DNA of 64,000 bases, taken from Marinobacter salarius (lineage in GTDB: Bacteria; Pseudomonadota; Gammaproteobacteria; Pseudomonadales; Oleiphilaceae). The first letter of the stretch is position 1, and every line of letters begins with the position of its first letter. The position numbers were made by a program, and so were the translations under genes. Below are positions 41,225 to 49,608 of the stretch, one piece after another. The notes beneath the pieces were generated by a model. That model saw only the letters and a program-made list of their open reading frames with translations. It did no database searches and was not told where the DNA came from. Where the stretch lies: positions 2,418,001 to 2,482,000 of the forward strand of contig NZ_CP136693.1 in assembly GCF_032922745.1 (NCBI RefSeq). Reading direction: 5' to 3'.

Positions 41225-42253
41225 TCAGGCTGGCACTACCGTGGTCTCGGCAGGCTCGGGAACTTTCGCCATGGCCCGTTCGATGACTTCAATGCCGGAC
41301 CCGGGCTTGTGGGCGTTCTCACTGATGTAGCGCCGGAACTGGCGACCCCCGGGCTGCCCGTGGAACAGGCCCATCAGGTGACGAGAGATGTGGCTGAGGT
41401 AAACGCCACGGTCCAGTTCACTCTGAATGAATGGTAATACAGCTCGTAATGCTTCGTGCCGTGAAAAAATCGGCATGGGCTGCCCGAAAAACTCGGTATC
41501 CACGCCAGCCAGCAGCCAGGGGTTATGGTAGGCCTCGCGCCCGAGCATGACGCCGTCGGTGTGTTCGAGGTGTTCCCGGCATTCGGCAAAGGTCTTGATA
41601 CCACCGTTAATGATGATCTCAAGATGCGGGTAGCGGGCTTTAAGGCGATAAACCCAGTCGTACTTCAGCGGCGGTATGTCCCGGTTTTCTTTGGGGCTCA
41701 GGCCTTCGAGAACGGCAATCCGGGCATGCACGATAAAGGTACGACAACCGGCCTGGGATACCTTCTCGATAAACTCACAAAGGTCGTCCCAGGATTCACG
41801 GCCATCAATCCCGATACGGTGTTTGACGGTTACCGGCAGGCTGGTGGCGGCGATCATTGCTTGCACGCCCTCAGCGACTTTATCGGGGTGTGCCATCAGG
41901 CAGGCACCGATCATGTTGTTCTGTACCCGGTCGCTGGGGCAGCCCACGTTCAGGTTTACTTCATCAAACCCGTACTGTTCAGCCAGTTTGGCGCAATGGG
42001 CCAGTTCCTGCGGATTGCTGCCACCCAGTTGCAGCGCCAGCGGGTATTCCGTCGGATCGTGCCGCAGAAATCGAGCGGTATCACCGTGGATCAGTGCGCC
42101 GGTCGTGACCATCTCGGTGTACAGCAGGGTGTGCCGGCTGAGTTGGCGCGCCAGATAGCGATAGTGGCTGGTGGTCCAGTCCATCATCGGGGCCACGCAG
42201 AAGCGGCGGGAGGGCTTCAGAGTGGGAGTTTCCTGGGGCGCGTTCATGTTCAT
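41225..42253 (-). CDS. dusA: tRNA-dihydrouridine synthase A
   Basis: The protein has 342 residues from the ATG at 42253; the open frame extends 21 codons upstream without support. Dus signatures: FCVAPMMDWTTSHYRYLAR at the N-terminus, the catalytic cysteine in NLNVGCPSDRVQ near residue 90, KHRIGIDGRESWDDL near 140, and a C-terminal RNA-binding region (HISRHLMGLFHGQPGGRQFRRY). DusA reduces U20 and U20a in tRNAs using FMN and NADPH. It is divergent from the HExxH gene, with a promoter region of about 190 bases between. Confidence 0.94.
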   Translation of the reverse strand: MNMNAPQETPTLKPSRRFCVAPMMDWTTSHYRYLARQLSRHTLLYTEMVTTGALIHGDTARFLRHDPTEYPLALQLGGSNPQELAHCAKLAEQYGFDEVNLNVGCPSDRVQNNMIGACLMAHPDKVAEGVQAMIAATSLPVTVKHRIGIDGRESWDDLCEFIEKVSQAGCRTFIVHARIAVLEGLSPKENRDIPPLKYDWVYRLKARYPHLEIIINGGIKTFAECREHLEHTDGVMLGREAYHNPWLLAGVDTEFFGQPMPIFSRHEALRAVLPFIQSELDRGVYLSHISRHLMGLFHGQPGGRQFRRYISENAHKPGSGIEVIERAMAKVPEPAETTVVPA

Positions 42254-42383
42254 TGACTGCTCAGTTATACCGTTCACAAGTGATTCGAGGGGGCACAGTT
42301 TATCAGGAAAACGCACCTTTTGGCGTGAGGGGGTGTGCGAAAGGTAGTGTAAACACGGATGTCGCGGCTGGATTCACGAGTCG

Positions 42384-42431
42384 TTGACGTGGCGATCAAT
42401 GCGCGACAAAATACTGTATAAATAATCAGTG
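42384..42431 (+). promoter_or_regulatory. LexA-like SOS box overlapping the promoter of the HExxH gene
   Basis: CTG-N10-CAG at 42414-42429, with an all A/T centre, lies in TACTG...CAGTG at 42412-42431, which matches 16 of 20 positions of the E. coli LexA consensus. TTGACG (42384-42389), 17 bases and CAAAAT (42407-42412) make a plausible promoter whose start falls inside the box. Confidence 0.6.
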
Positions 42432-42444
42432 TTGGGTCGAAGGC

Positions 42445-43272
42445 ATGCTCGATTCAGCCTTTCAAAACTTCAACCAGGCAGGTGGATCCGTCATGACTGG
42501 ACAAGGCCCGGTATCTTTTGTTGACGTTAGGCGCCGGTTCGAATTTCGGAGCATTGAAGTGGGTCGTTGGGTTGCGCCGCCTGAACGGGACCGGGCGGCA
42601 GGCAGGTTCTATGAGGCTTTGTGCGATCTTATGAGTATCCTCCAGGGCCCGGAACATCTGATCTCGTTGCGTGGATCACTGGGGTTGCAGTACGGGATCG
42701 GCGGCCGGCCGGGCGTTGCCGCGCACTACATCCCTGCAACCCGGCAATTGGCGCTGGCGAAGAATGCGGGGGCAGGCAGTCTGGCCCACGAATGGTTTCA
42801 CGCTTTCGATCATTACATGGGGCATAAGGCGTTCCGCGGCCTGGCGAGTGGCGGCTTCGCGTCCAGTGGTTGGCTGGATAGCGCCGACCAGAAGGAACAT
42901 CCTCTCAACAAACGATTGGGCGCCTGTTTTCAGGCCATCTTGCTGAATGAGGATGGCACCAGCCCCAGTTCGTTGTTTCAGTGCTCGAAGCGGGCGGATA
43001 CGCAGATGAAGGTGCTTTATTACGCGAGGCCTGAAGAACTCTGTGCCCGGGCATTTGAAGCATTTGTTGAAGACAGCCACCCTCAGAACAGCTTTCTGGT
43101 CAGGGGCACAGTATACTCCGACGAGGCCAAGGCAGGCCTTTATCCGGAAGGGCATCAGCGCCAGCGAATTAACGACGCATTTCAGTGTTACTTTATGGCG
43201 CTGGGTGCTGCGCTTTACCGCGAGCACGCTGAAGTTGGCCCTGTTGGCCAATCTCTGTCATCTGCTTCCTGA
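42445..43272 (+). CDS. CLCA_X/LPD1-like putative zinc metallopeptidase
   Basis: The 275-residue protein carries a gluzincin-like motif H115-E-W-F-H119 followed by AFDHYMG, and a downstream acidic helix (EELCARAFEAFVED near 200) that could supply the third zinc ligand. The start region (VSFVDVRRRFEFRSIEVGRWV) and the ALAKNAGAGSLAHEWFHAFD block match proteins catalogued as CLCA_X family or LPD1-like; no substrate is known. There is no signal peptide. A LexA-like box overlaps the putative promoter, so it may be DNA-damage inducible. The following SDR is 41 bases away. Confidence 0.72.
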   Translation: MLDSAFQNFNQAGGSVMTGQGPVSFVDVRRRFEFRSIEVGRWVAPPERDRAAGRFYEALCDLMSILQGPEHLISLRGSLGLQYGIGGRPGVAAHYIPATRQLALAKNAGAGSLAHEWFHAFDHYMGHKAFRGLASGGFASSGWLDSADQKEHPLNKRLGACFQAILLNEDGTSPSSLFQCSKRADTQMKVLYYARPEELCARAFEAFVEDSHPQNSFLVRGTVYSDEAKAGLYPEGHQRQRINDAFQCYFMALGAALYREHAEVGPVGQSLSSAS

Positions 43273-43313
43273 GATCATCCATACCAATTCAATAACAAGG
43301 ATAGGGTTGCCTC

Positions 43314-44084
43314 ATGAACGACTGCATTTTTATCACTGGTGCTGGCGCCGGTATTGGCCTTGAGACCGCCCGTCTTTTTGCCTCCAAGGGATGGTTTGTC
43401 GGTGCTGCGGACCGGGATGAGACGGCCCTGATATCACTTAGGAGTGAGCTGGGGGATGAGCAGTGCAGTACCCACGTTATGGACGTGACGGACGAGACGT
43501 CGGTCAGGCAAGGGCTCGCAGAGTTTGCCGGTCGTACGGGAGGCCAGTTAAGGCTGCTTCACAATAATGCTGGCATTCTGAAGGTTGGGCCGTTCGAGGA
43601 GATCAGCTTGGCCGCGCATCGGGCCGTGGTAGAGGTTAATGTGATTGGACTGATGACGGTTTTGCACGCCGCGTTTCCGTATCTGAAGGCAACGCCAGGT
43701 GCCCAGGTGGTGAATATGAGTTCAGCGTCTGCCGCCTATGGGATTCCGGATTTCGCGTCCTACTCCGCTAGTAAACACGCGGTACGTGCGATGACCGAGG
43801 CCCTGGATATTGAATGGGAACCACACGGTATCCGTGTGTGTGATCTGATGCCTCCGTTCGTGAATACCGGCATGGTGCAGCAGAACGAGCAGGGATCCCG
43901 TTTATTTGAGCGCCTGGGCGTTAACCTGACTCCGGACGTTGTTGCAGCGCAGGTGTGGGCTCAGGTAGAGCAGCCGCGCCTGCATCGACCGATTTCGATG
44001 CAGTTCAAAGCATTGTGGCCCATTGCCAAATCCGCGCCGACCTCAGTGACCCGACGAGTGTTGAGCAAACTCTGGCGTCCGTAG
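43314..44084 (+). CDS. SDR family NAD(P)-dependent oxidoreductase
   Basis: The protein has 256 residues, a classical short-chain dehydrogenase. Cofactor motif TGAGAGIGLE at 7-16, the NNAG motif near 83, catalytic serine in NMSSASAAYG near 136 and Y-x-x-x-K in YSASKHA near 150. The aspartate after strand 2 (GAADRDE) suggests NAD preference. The substrate cannot be assigned. It has an ATG with AAGGATAGGG upstream. Confidence 0.88.
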   Translation: MNDCIFITGAGAGIGLETARLFASKGWFVGAADRDETALISLRSELGDEQCSTHVMDVTDETSVRQGLAEFAGRTGGQLRLLHNNAGILKVGPFEEISLAAHRAVVEVNVIGLMTVLHAAFPYLKATPGAQVVNMSSASAAYGIPDFASYSASKHAVRAMTEALDIEWEPHGIRVCDLMPPFVNTGMVQQNEQGSRLFERLGVNLTPDVVAAQVWAQVEQPRLHRPISMQFKALWPIAKSAPTSVTRRVLSKLWRP

Positions 44085-44166
44085 TTGCCTTCCGTGCAAG
44101 GCGACAGACGGCTATCTTTGATACTCTTTCATACCTTGTCCATGGAGCGTTCGGGAGAACTGTGTA

Positions 44167-45081
44167 ATGCCGGTCATGATTCAGGCTCTATTGCCGGTGT
44201 TTGTGTTGATCCTGTTGGGTTATTTTTTCCGGCGCTGGCATTTTCCAGGGGGCGATTTCTGGCCCCAGGCCGAGCGGTTTACCTATTACGTTCTCTTCCC
44301 TGCGATGTTGATCTTCAAGCTGGGCCAGGCTCAGGTGCCAGCGTCAGCTTACGGCGATATTCTCATTCTGATCGTTGCTATGCTGGCGGTCATGACGTTG
44401 TTGCTGGTTGCCCTGCAGTGGTTCTGGCGTTGGCCGGGGCCGGTATTTTCTTCGGTATTCCAGGGTAGTCTTCGTTTCAACTCCTATGTTGCCCTGGCAA
44501 CGGCAGGTATGTTGCTAGGGGATGACGGCCTGTCGCTGATTGCCATTGCCGTAGCAGTGAAAGTGCCGTTGCTGAACCTGCTTTGCATCCTGATGTTTTC
44601 CGTGGTGGCGGGGCAGGGTGCGGTGAAACTGAAGCCCGTATTCAAGGCTGTCGTCTCCAACCCACTGATCATTGGCTCGGTGGTTGGGATGTTCTGGAGC
44701 TATTTCCAGATTGGCTTCCATCCACTGGTGGCCGGTATTCTCGAGCCATTAAGTGACCTCGCGTTGCCGCTGGGCTTGATGACGGTGGGTGCTGGCCTGC
44801 AGCTAAAGGCGCTACGCGGCGCCTCCATGCCATTTCTGGTGTCCTCGGTAGCGAAGCTGGTAGGTTTTCCGCTGCTTACGGCAGGATTGGCCCTGTTGCT
44901 GGGCCTGGAAGGGATGATGGTTCAGGTGGCAATACTGCTGGCAGCGCTGCCAACAGCCACTTCTTCTTACATACTGGCGCGCCAACTCGGTGGTGACGCA
45001 CCCTTGATGGCGGGCATCATCAGTGGCCAGACCTTGCTGGCCATGGTGACTATTCCCCTGCTACTGGGCATCCTCTGGTAA
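44167..45081 (+). CDS. AEC family (auxin efflux carrier-like) transporter
   Basis: The 304-residue inner-membrane protein has about ten transmembrane helices arranged in two repeats. Family features are the N-terminal LLPVFVLILLGYFFRR, FNSYVALATAGMLLGDDG near 100, the central break NPLIIGSVVGMFWSYF near 165 and ATSSYILARQLGGDAPLMAGIIS near 270. Substrates in bacteria include malonate or other dicarboxylates, but none can be assigned here. The 3' end overlaps convergent znuA by 21 bases. Confidence 0.88.
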   Translation: MPVMIQALLPVFVLILLGYFFRRWHFPGGDFWPQAERFTYYVLFPAMLIFKLGQAQVPASAYGDILILIVAMLAVMTLLLVALQWFWRWPGPVFSSVFQGSLRFNSYVALATAGMLLGDDGLSLIAIAVAVKVPLLNLLCILMFSVVAGQGAVKLKPVFKAVVSNPLIIGSVVGMFWSYFQIGFHPLVAGILEPLSDLALPLGLMTVGAGLQLKALRGASMPFLVSSVAKLVGFPLLTAGLALLLGLEGMMVQVAILLAALPTATSSYILARQLGGDAPLMAGIISGQTLLAMVTIPLLLGILW

Positions 45082-46038
45082 GCACTTGAGCACAGCGTCT
45101 GCAAGGCTCTGTTGAAAGACGATGTAGCCGTCTTGATCGGTTTCAATATCGGTGGCGAGTGGGTCCCAGGTACTGAATGTTATGTCCAGACCTTCGGTGA
45201 TCGAGCGCCACCATTGACGGTTGAACTGAGGCTCGGTCAGCAGGCAGGGTTGATTGGCGTTGCGCAGTTTTTCCTGGACTTCTGCGATGTGGCCGGCACC
45301 TGGCGACAGTTCCGGGTTCAGCGTCAGAATCCCCTCCAGGTTCAGGTTGTAGTGCCCCACGAAGCGGGTGAATGCATCGTGGTAGGTGAAGAGATCAATG
45401 TCGCGAACGGGGTCCAGGCGTTGAGTGATGGCTGCCTCGGCCTCGGCGATTGCCTGCTCGAAACGCGCCAGATTGGCGTCAAGCACGCTGGTATTGGCGC
45501 CTTCCAGGGTTGCGAGTACTCTGTGGACATCCCGCGCCATCTCAACTGCCAGAGCCGGATCCAGCCAAATGTGCGGATCCTCTCCGGAGCCGTGATCGTG
45601 GCGATGGTCGTCATGACCGCCTGATTCTTCATGGTCGTTATGGTGGTTATGATGCCCATGTTCGTCATGGTCACCGTGATCGTTGTCTGACTGCACTTCC
45701 GGCATGTTATCACCGTGCATGAGTGAGTAAGTGCGGTCCCGGAACTCGCTTCCGCCGAGCAGCCGTGTCAGGAAGGTTTCCATCTCAGGGCCCACCCAGA
45801 AAATGGCGTCAGCAGTTTCCAGTGCCCTGCGTTGTGAGGGTTTCATTGAGTAGTTGTGCGGGCTGGCGCCAGGCTGGACCAGTGTGGTGATTTCCACATC
45901 GTCAGCGGCTATGGCTCTCACCAGCAGTTCGATGGGCTTGAGGGAGGTGACAACCTGAGTGCCTGCCAGGGTGCTGGCGGATGCCAGGAGCGTGGCTGCA
46001 CCCAATGCGATGAGGCCTGTAAAGCGGCTAGTGGTCAT
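45061..46038 (-). CDS. znuA: Zinc ABC transporter substrate-binding protein ZnuA
   Basis: The protein has 325 residues with a signal peptide (GAATLLASASTLAG). Zinc ligands: H63 in GASPHNYSMKPS, a histidine in FTYHDAFTRFVGHYN, and a charged histidine-rich loop between residues about 120 and 160 (more than 15 His), typical for zinc rather than manganese transporters. It captures zinc in the periplasm for ZnuBC. No znuB, znuC or zur is adjacent; they must lie elsewhere. A Zur-like box lies upstream, so it should be induced on zinc starvation. Confidence 0.93.
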   Translation of the reverse strand: MTTSRFTGLIALGAATLLASASTLAGTQVVTSLKPIELLVRAIAADDVEITTLVQPGASPHNYSMKPSQRRALETADAIFWVGPEMETFLTRLLGGSEFRDRTYSLMHGDNMPEVQSDNDHGDHDEHGHHNHHNDHEESGGHDDHRHDHGSGEDPHIWLDPALAVEMARDVHRVLATLEGANTSVLDANLARFEQAIAEAEAAITQRLDPVRDIDLFTYHDAFTRFVGHYNLNLEGILTLNPELSPGAGHIAEVQEKLRNANQPCLLTEPQFNRQWWRSITEGLDITFSTWDPLATDIETDQDGYIVFQQSLADAVLKCLPEDAQ

Positions 46039-46068
46039 GTAACTGAGACTCTATAAAATTAATGGTAC

Positions 46069-46081
46069 GTTATAATATAAC
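46069..46081 (-). promoter_or_regulatory. Zur-like operator upstream of znuA
   Basis: GTTATA-A-TATAAC is a perfect 13-base palindrome, the core of gammaproteobacterial Zur boxes (GTTATAnTATAAC). It sits 30 bases upstream of the znuA ATG, in the AT-rich divergent region shared with gltX. Confidence 0.75.
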
Positions 46082-46127
46082 AATAAAAGCGACGAATGAA
46101 GAGGGGGATCGCCTGACCATGCGAAAT

Positions 46128-46147
46128 CCGGCCATGGCCGGTATAAT
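46128..46147 (+). promoter_or_regulatory. 14-bp palindrome abutting a consensus -10 element of gltX
   Basis: CCGGCCATGGCCGG (46128-46141) is a perfect palindrome immediately before TATAAT (46142-46147). No good -35 is visible at normal spacing (ATGCGA), so the promoter may need an activator, or the palindrome may be an operator. The gltX ATG is 54 bases downstream. Confidence 0.45.
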
Positions 46148-46200
46148 GCGTGGCTTTTAACGCATAGCCTTTTCCAGGCTGACACCATCAGGATGTTTTC

Positions 46201-47685
46201 ATGACCGTACGTACCCGAATCGCACCGTCTCCCACCGGGGATCCCCACGTTGGCACCGCCTTCGTGGCGCTGTTTAACCTGTGCTTTGCCCGTCAGCACG
46301 GTGGCCAGTTCATCCTGCGGATTGAAGACACGGATCAGGTTCGCAGTACGCAGGAATCTGAACAGGACATCCTGAATGCCTTGCGTTGGCTTGGGCTGGA
46401 GTGGGACGAAGGCCCTGACGTAGGTGGCCCCCATGGCCCTTACAGGCAATCAGAGCGGAAGGACTCGTATCGTCAATACGCGCTGGACCTTGTCACCCAG
46501 GGGCATGCGTTTTATTGCTTCCGCACACCGGAAGAGCTGGATGCCATCCGCGAAGAGCGCAAGGCCCAGGGCCTGAATCCGGGTATCAAGGGTGATCTGG
46601 AGCTACCGGAAGAAGAGGTCAAGCGTCGCCTGGATGCCGGTGACCCCTATGTTATCCGGATGAAAGTACCGGAAGACGGCGTTTGTGAAATCGACGATAT
46701 GTTGCGCGGCACCATCGAAATCGACTGGTCCCAGGTAGACAGTCAGATCCTGTTGAAATCCGACGGCATGCCCACCTACCACCTGGCCAATGTGGTTGAC
46801 GATCACCTGATGGAAATCACCCACGTGTTGCGTGGAGAAGAGTGGATCAACTCTGCGCCCAAGCACAAATTGCTGTACGAATACTTTGGCTGGGACATGC
46901 CGGTACTGTGCCACCTGCCGCTACTGCGCAATCCGGATAAGAGCAAGCTGTCCAAGCGCAAGAACCCCACCAGCATCAACTTCTACGAGCGCATGGGATT
47001 CCTGCCGGAAGCGGTTACCAACTACCTGGGCCGTATGGGCTGGTCCATGCCGGATGAGCGCGAGAAATTCACCCTGGATGAAATGATCGAAAACTTCGAC
47101 ATCCAGCGTGTTTCCCTGGGCGGCCCGGTTTTCGACGTGGAAAAGCTGCGCTGGCTCAACGGCCAGTGGATTCGTGACGAACTCAGCGACGACCAGTTCG
47201 TCGAGCGCATGCGCCACTGGTGGTTCAACGAACAGGCCCTGCGGGATCTGGTGCCTCACATCAAGGGCCGGGCGGAAGTGTTCAGCGATGTGGCGCCCAT
47301 GGCCTCGTTCATGTTCTCCGGCATGCTCAACCTCAAGCCGGAAGACTTCGATCACAACAAACTGGATGAAGGCCAGGTCAAACGGGTGCTCCAGTTTACC
47401 CTGTGGAAACTGGAAGCCCAGCGCCATTGGAGCAAAGAGAATATCTTTGCCGACGTCAAAGCTCTGGCCAAAGCCATGGAGCTGAAGATGGGTGATTTCA
47501 TGTTCGCCATCTTCGTCGCTGTCGCCGGTACCCCTAACTCCTGGTCCGTTCTGGACTCCATGGCTATCCTTGGTCCGGACATGACCCGGTCTCGCCTGCG
47601 CCATGCCCTTGAGATAATGGGTGGATTCTCCAAGAAGGAAACCAAGCGGGTGGAAAAAGAATACGCGGCATTGCTGGCGGAATAA
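46201..47685 (+). CDS. gltX: Glutamyl-tRNA synthetase
   Basis: The protein has 494 residues, class I. The HIGH equivalent is PSPTGDPHVG at 8-17 and the KMSKS equivalent is KLSKRK near 243. HLANVVDDHLMEITHVLRGEEW near 200 is conserved and the C-terminal anticodon-binding domain is complete. It charges tRNA-Glu with glutamate; the tRNA-Glu gene is 200 bases downstream. It lacks a zinc-binding cysteine set in the acceptor domain, which is variable among GluRS. An AGGA ribosome site precedes the ATG. Confidence 0.97.
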   Translation: MTVRTRIAPSPTGDPHVGTAFVALFNLCFARQHGGQFILRIEDTDQVRSTQESEQDILNALRWLGLEWDEGPDVGGPHGPYRQSERKDSYRQYALDLVTQGHAFYCFRTPEELDAIREERKAQGLNPGIKGDLELPEEEVKRRLDAGDPYVIRMKVPEDGVCEIDDMLRGTIEIDWSQVDSQILLKSDGMPTYHLANVVDDHLMEITHVLRGEEWINSAPKHKLLYEYFGWDMPVLCHLPLLRNPDKSKLSKRKNPTSINFYERMGFLPEAVTNYLGRMGWSMPDEREKFTLDEMIENFDIQRVSLGGPVFDVEKLRWLNGQWIRDELSDDQFVERMRHWWFNEQALRDLVPHIKGRAEVFSDVAPMASFMFSGMLNLKPEDFDHNKLDEGQVKRVLQFTLWKLEAQRHWSKENIFADVKALAKAMELKMGDFMFAIFVAVAGTPNSWSVLDSMAILGPDMTRSRLRHALEIMGGFSKKETKRVEKEYAALLAE

Positions 47686-47755
47686 CCAATCTGTTGAATT
47701 AGTAAGCGACCAGAACAGGGATGTTCACGAAACTGAAAAAACGTTGGAAAAAAGG

Positions 47756-47784
47756 TTGACGCCCCAAGGGTCGATCCTTAATAT
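47756..47784 (+). promoter_or_regulatory. Promoter of the tRNA-Ala/tRNA-Glu operon
   Basis: TTGACG (47756-47761), 17 bases, TAATAT (47779-47784), both close to consensus. The following ACGCAGCCG is a GC-containing discriminator as seen at stringently controlled tRNA promoters. The first tRNA begins 13 bases after the -10. Confidence 0.8.
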
Positions 47785-47797
47785 ACGCAGCCGTTGA

Positions 47798-47873
47798 GGG
47801 GCCATAGCTCAGCTGGGAGAGCGCAACACTGGCAGTGTTGAGGTCAGCGGTTCGATCCCGCTTGGCTCCACCA
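47798..47873 (+). tRNA. tRNA-Ala (anticodon GGC)
   Basis: The 76-base sequence folds as a cloverleaf. Acceptor GGGGCCA pairs with TGGCTCC (one G-U), the D-arm has GCTC/GAGC, the anticodon stem CAACA/TGTTG holds loop CTGGCAG with anticodon GGC, and the T-arm contains TTCGATC. The CCA end is encoded. It reads GCC and GCU alanine codons. Confidence 0.97.
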
Positions 47874-47880
47874 ATTTCTA

Positions 47881-47956
47881 GTCCCCTTCGTCTAGTGGCC
47901 TAGGACTCCGCCCTTTCACGGCGGCAACAGGGGTTCGAACCCCCTAGGGGACGCCA
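47881..47956 (+). tRNA. tRNA-Glu (anticodon TTC)
   Basis: The 76-base cloverleaf has acceptor GTCCCCT pairing with AGGGGAC, anticodon stem CCGCC/GGCGG with loop CTTTCAC (anticodon TTC), TTCGAAC T-loop and encoded CCA. It is 7 bases from tRNA-Ala and downstream of gltX, whose enzyme charges it. Confidence 0.97.
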
Positions 47957-47993
47957 ATACGGCTCAACCGGTTTAGTCCGCCGGTAAGCCATC

Positions 47994-48021
47994 AAAAAAA
48001 CCGCCTTCGGGCGGTTTTTTT
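47994..48021 (+). terminator. Bidirectional terminator after the tRNA pair
   Basis: Seven A residues, stem CCGCC-TTCG-GGCGG and seven T residues. It can stop the tRNA transcript on the plus strand and the QueD-like gene on the minus strand, whose stop is 17 bases away. Confidence 0.95.
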
Positions 48022-48037
48022 GTGTCTGAAGGAAATG

Positions 48038-48889
48038 TCAGCGGGACGCTATAGCCCCTTTTCCGACGCCTTCATATGCCTTGACACGAATGGCGTCCTC
48101 CGGAAACTCGGACTTCAACTGCCCGGCAATGTGCGCCGCGATGAGCTCCACCGTGGTATCCGAATCCAGCATATAAACCCGGCTTTCCGGCAATGTCAGT
48201 GCAAACTCCCCCTGATTGGCCTCGTATTCAAAGGTGACGTACGCCGTGCCATCCTCGGCCACCCAGCGTTGGGTTACGTCCTCCTCGGAGCCCACATAGA
48301 TATCCTGCCACCGCTTGGCCCATTGGTTCTCAAGATCCCGATCTCTGTGCTCATTGCGGTCGATCCGAATAGGCGAGCGATGCCCATGGGCGATTCGCTG
48401 GCAATTACCCATGTGTTTCTTCAGGCCGTGAACATAGTGGTAGTAGGCACCTTCAATCACATCTTCACGCAACGCAATATCCACATCCGTCACGTTTGCC
48501 GGCAAGACTGCCCGTAACTCCTGCTCCAACAGCCGGGCAACGGCAGAGGGCACTACACGGTCAGACGACAGCCACACCACCGCTTCGTCCGGGGACCGGT
48601 GAAGAATCCGGGTTCCGTCTGTCAGATGCCAGGTGAAACTGTCTGGCTCATCCTCATTCCACTCAAGCCCTTTGTAGGCTCTCGGGATCACCAGTCGGTG
48701 GTCCACGCGCTCGTCGATGACCCGTTTGATAGTGCGTTTGACGTTGCTGAAATCAAACACCATACCTTGATCATCCAACTCACCACCGAGTACCACATCC
48801 ACAATCCAGCTTTCCCCCACCAGTCCCCTGGATGCGTCCAGGTAGGCGAAGTCGATAACCGTCAGATTGTCTACAAAAAGGTGATTCAT
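48038..48889 (-). CDS. Two-lobed 6-pyruvoyltetrahydropterin/6-carboxytetrahydropterin synthase-like protein
   Basis: The 283-residue product from the ATG at 48889 (upstream in-frame codons rejected) is built of two PTPS/QueD-like repeats. The N-terminal repeat keeps the GMVFDFSNVK (43-51) and DHRLV (63-67) motifs but lacks the zinc histidines. The C-terminal repeat has H154, H159, C163 and HGH at 168-170, the zinc and catalytic cysteine region, but lacks the DF/LDH part. A late glutamate in YEGVGKG may complete the site. The active site thus appears shared between repeats. The family acts on dihydroneopterin triphosphate for queuosine or folate; the actual reaction here is uncertain. Confidence 0.7.
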   Translation of the reverse strand: MNHLFVDNLTVIDFAYLDASRGLVGESWIVDVVLGGELDDQGMVFDFSNVKRTIKRVIDERVDHRLVIPRAYKGLEWNEDEPDSFTWHLTDGTRILHRSPDEAVVWLSSDRVVPSAVARLLEQELRAVLPANVTDVDIALREDVIEGAYYHYVHGLKKHMGNCQRIAHGHRSPIRIDRNEHRDRDLENQWAKRWQDIYVGSEEDVTQRWVAEDGTAYVTFEYEANQGEFALTLPESRVYMLDSDTTVELIAAHIAGQLKSEFPEDAIRVKAYEGVGKGAIASR

Positions 48890-48996
48890 CGGAGGTGTCC
48901 GGCAAGATGAGGTTGATAGATGGGCGGATTCTAGCAAAAATTCGCTAACGCTAGCAGTCTTGCGTGTGGTGCGGGGCAAAAACAAGGAGCAGGTGA

Positions 48997-49608
48997 GTGA
49001 GCCAGGGCAACTCGGATAACCATAATACGTTTGCTGTGCTGGTTCTGGCTGCGGGCGCTTCGCGACGAATGGGCTGTGCAAAGGCCCTGTTGCCGGTGGG
49101 TTCAGACACGCTGTTGGGCCATGCCATCGTTCAGGCCCGGCTGCTTGGCGGACCTGTCACGGTGGTCGCTGGTGGCTGGTATCCCCTGGTCCGCTATCGT
49201 TGCCGGAGCCAGCCATCGGCCTGGGTGGTCGCCCGGGATTGGCAGGAAGGGATGTCTGCCTCGCTGAAAACCGGTATGGCAAGCCTTGGGCCGCGAGTGA
49301 AAGGTGTGTTTGTGGTGCTGCTGGATCAACCACTAATCCCGCCGGATGCGATGCTTGCGCTCGCCAAAGTGGCGCGAATGACCCCGTCCCAGCCCGCTGC
49401 TGCCGACCTACAGGGAAAACCGGGGGCACCGGCTTACATTCCCCGACGTTTATGGCCCGAAATCATGGCCCTCGAAGGGGACAGGGGAGCAGCGGCCGTG
49501 CTAGCAAGACATGGCGCGACCCGGTTGGCCATGGCCGGCGCCGAGTCGGACGTGGATGTGCCCGAGGACTGGCGTCGCATCAACGGCGAGTTAGCCGAAC
49601 AGTCCTGA
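48997..49608 (+). CDS. MobA-like nucleotidyltransferase (molybdenum cofactor cytidylyltransferase type)
   Basis: The protein has 203 residues from GTG 48997, with AAGGAG 7 bases upstream. The GT-A-like nucleotide-binding motif is LVLAAGASRRMGCAKALLPVG at 14-34, with further elements LLDQPLIPPDAM near 110, GKPGAPAYIPRRLWPEI near 140 and DVDVPEDW near the end. This fits the MocA/CoxD-type cytidylyl- or guanylyltransferases. No molybdopterin gene is adjacent, so the substrate is uncertain. It overlaps the convergent receiver gene by 18 bases. Confidence 0.82.
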   Translation: MSQGNSDNHNTFAVLVLAAGASRRMGCAKALLPVGSDTLLGHAIVQARLLGGPVTVVAGGWYPLVRYRCRSQPSAWVVARDWQEGMSASLKTGMASLGPRVKGVFVVLLDQPLIPPDAMLALAKVARMTPSQPAAADLQGKPGAPAYIPRRLWPEIMALEGDRGAAAVLARHGATRLAMAGAESDVDVPEDWRRINGELAEQS

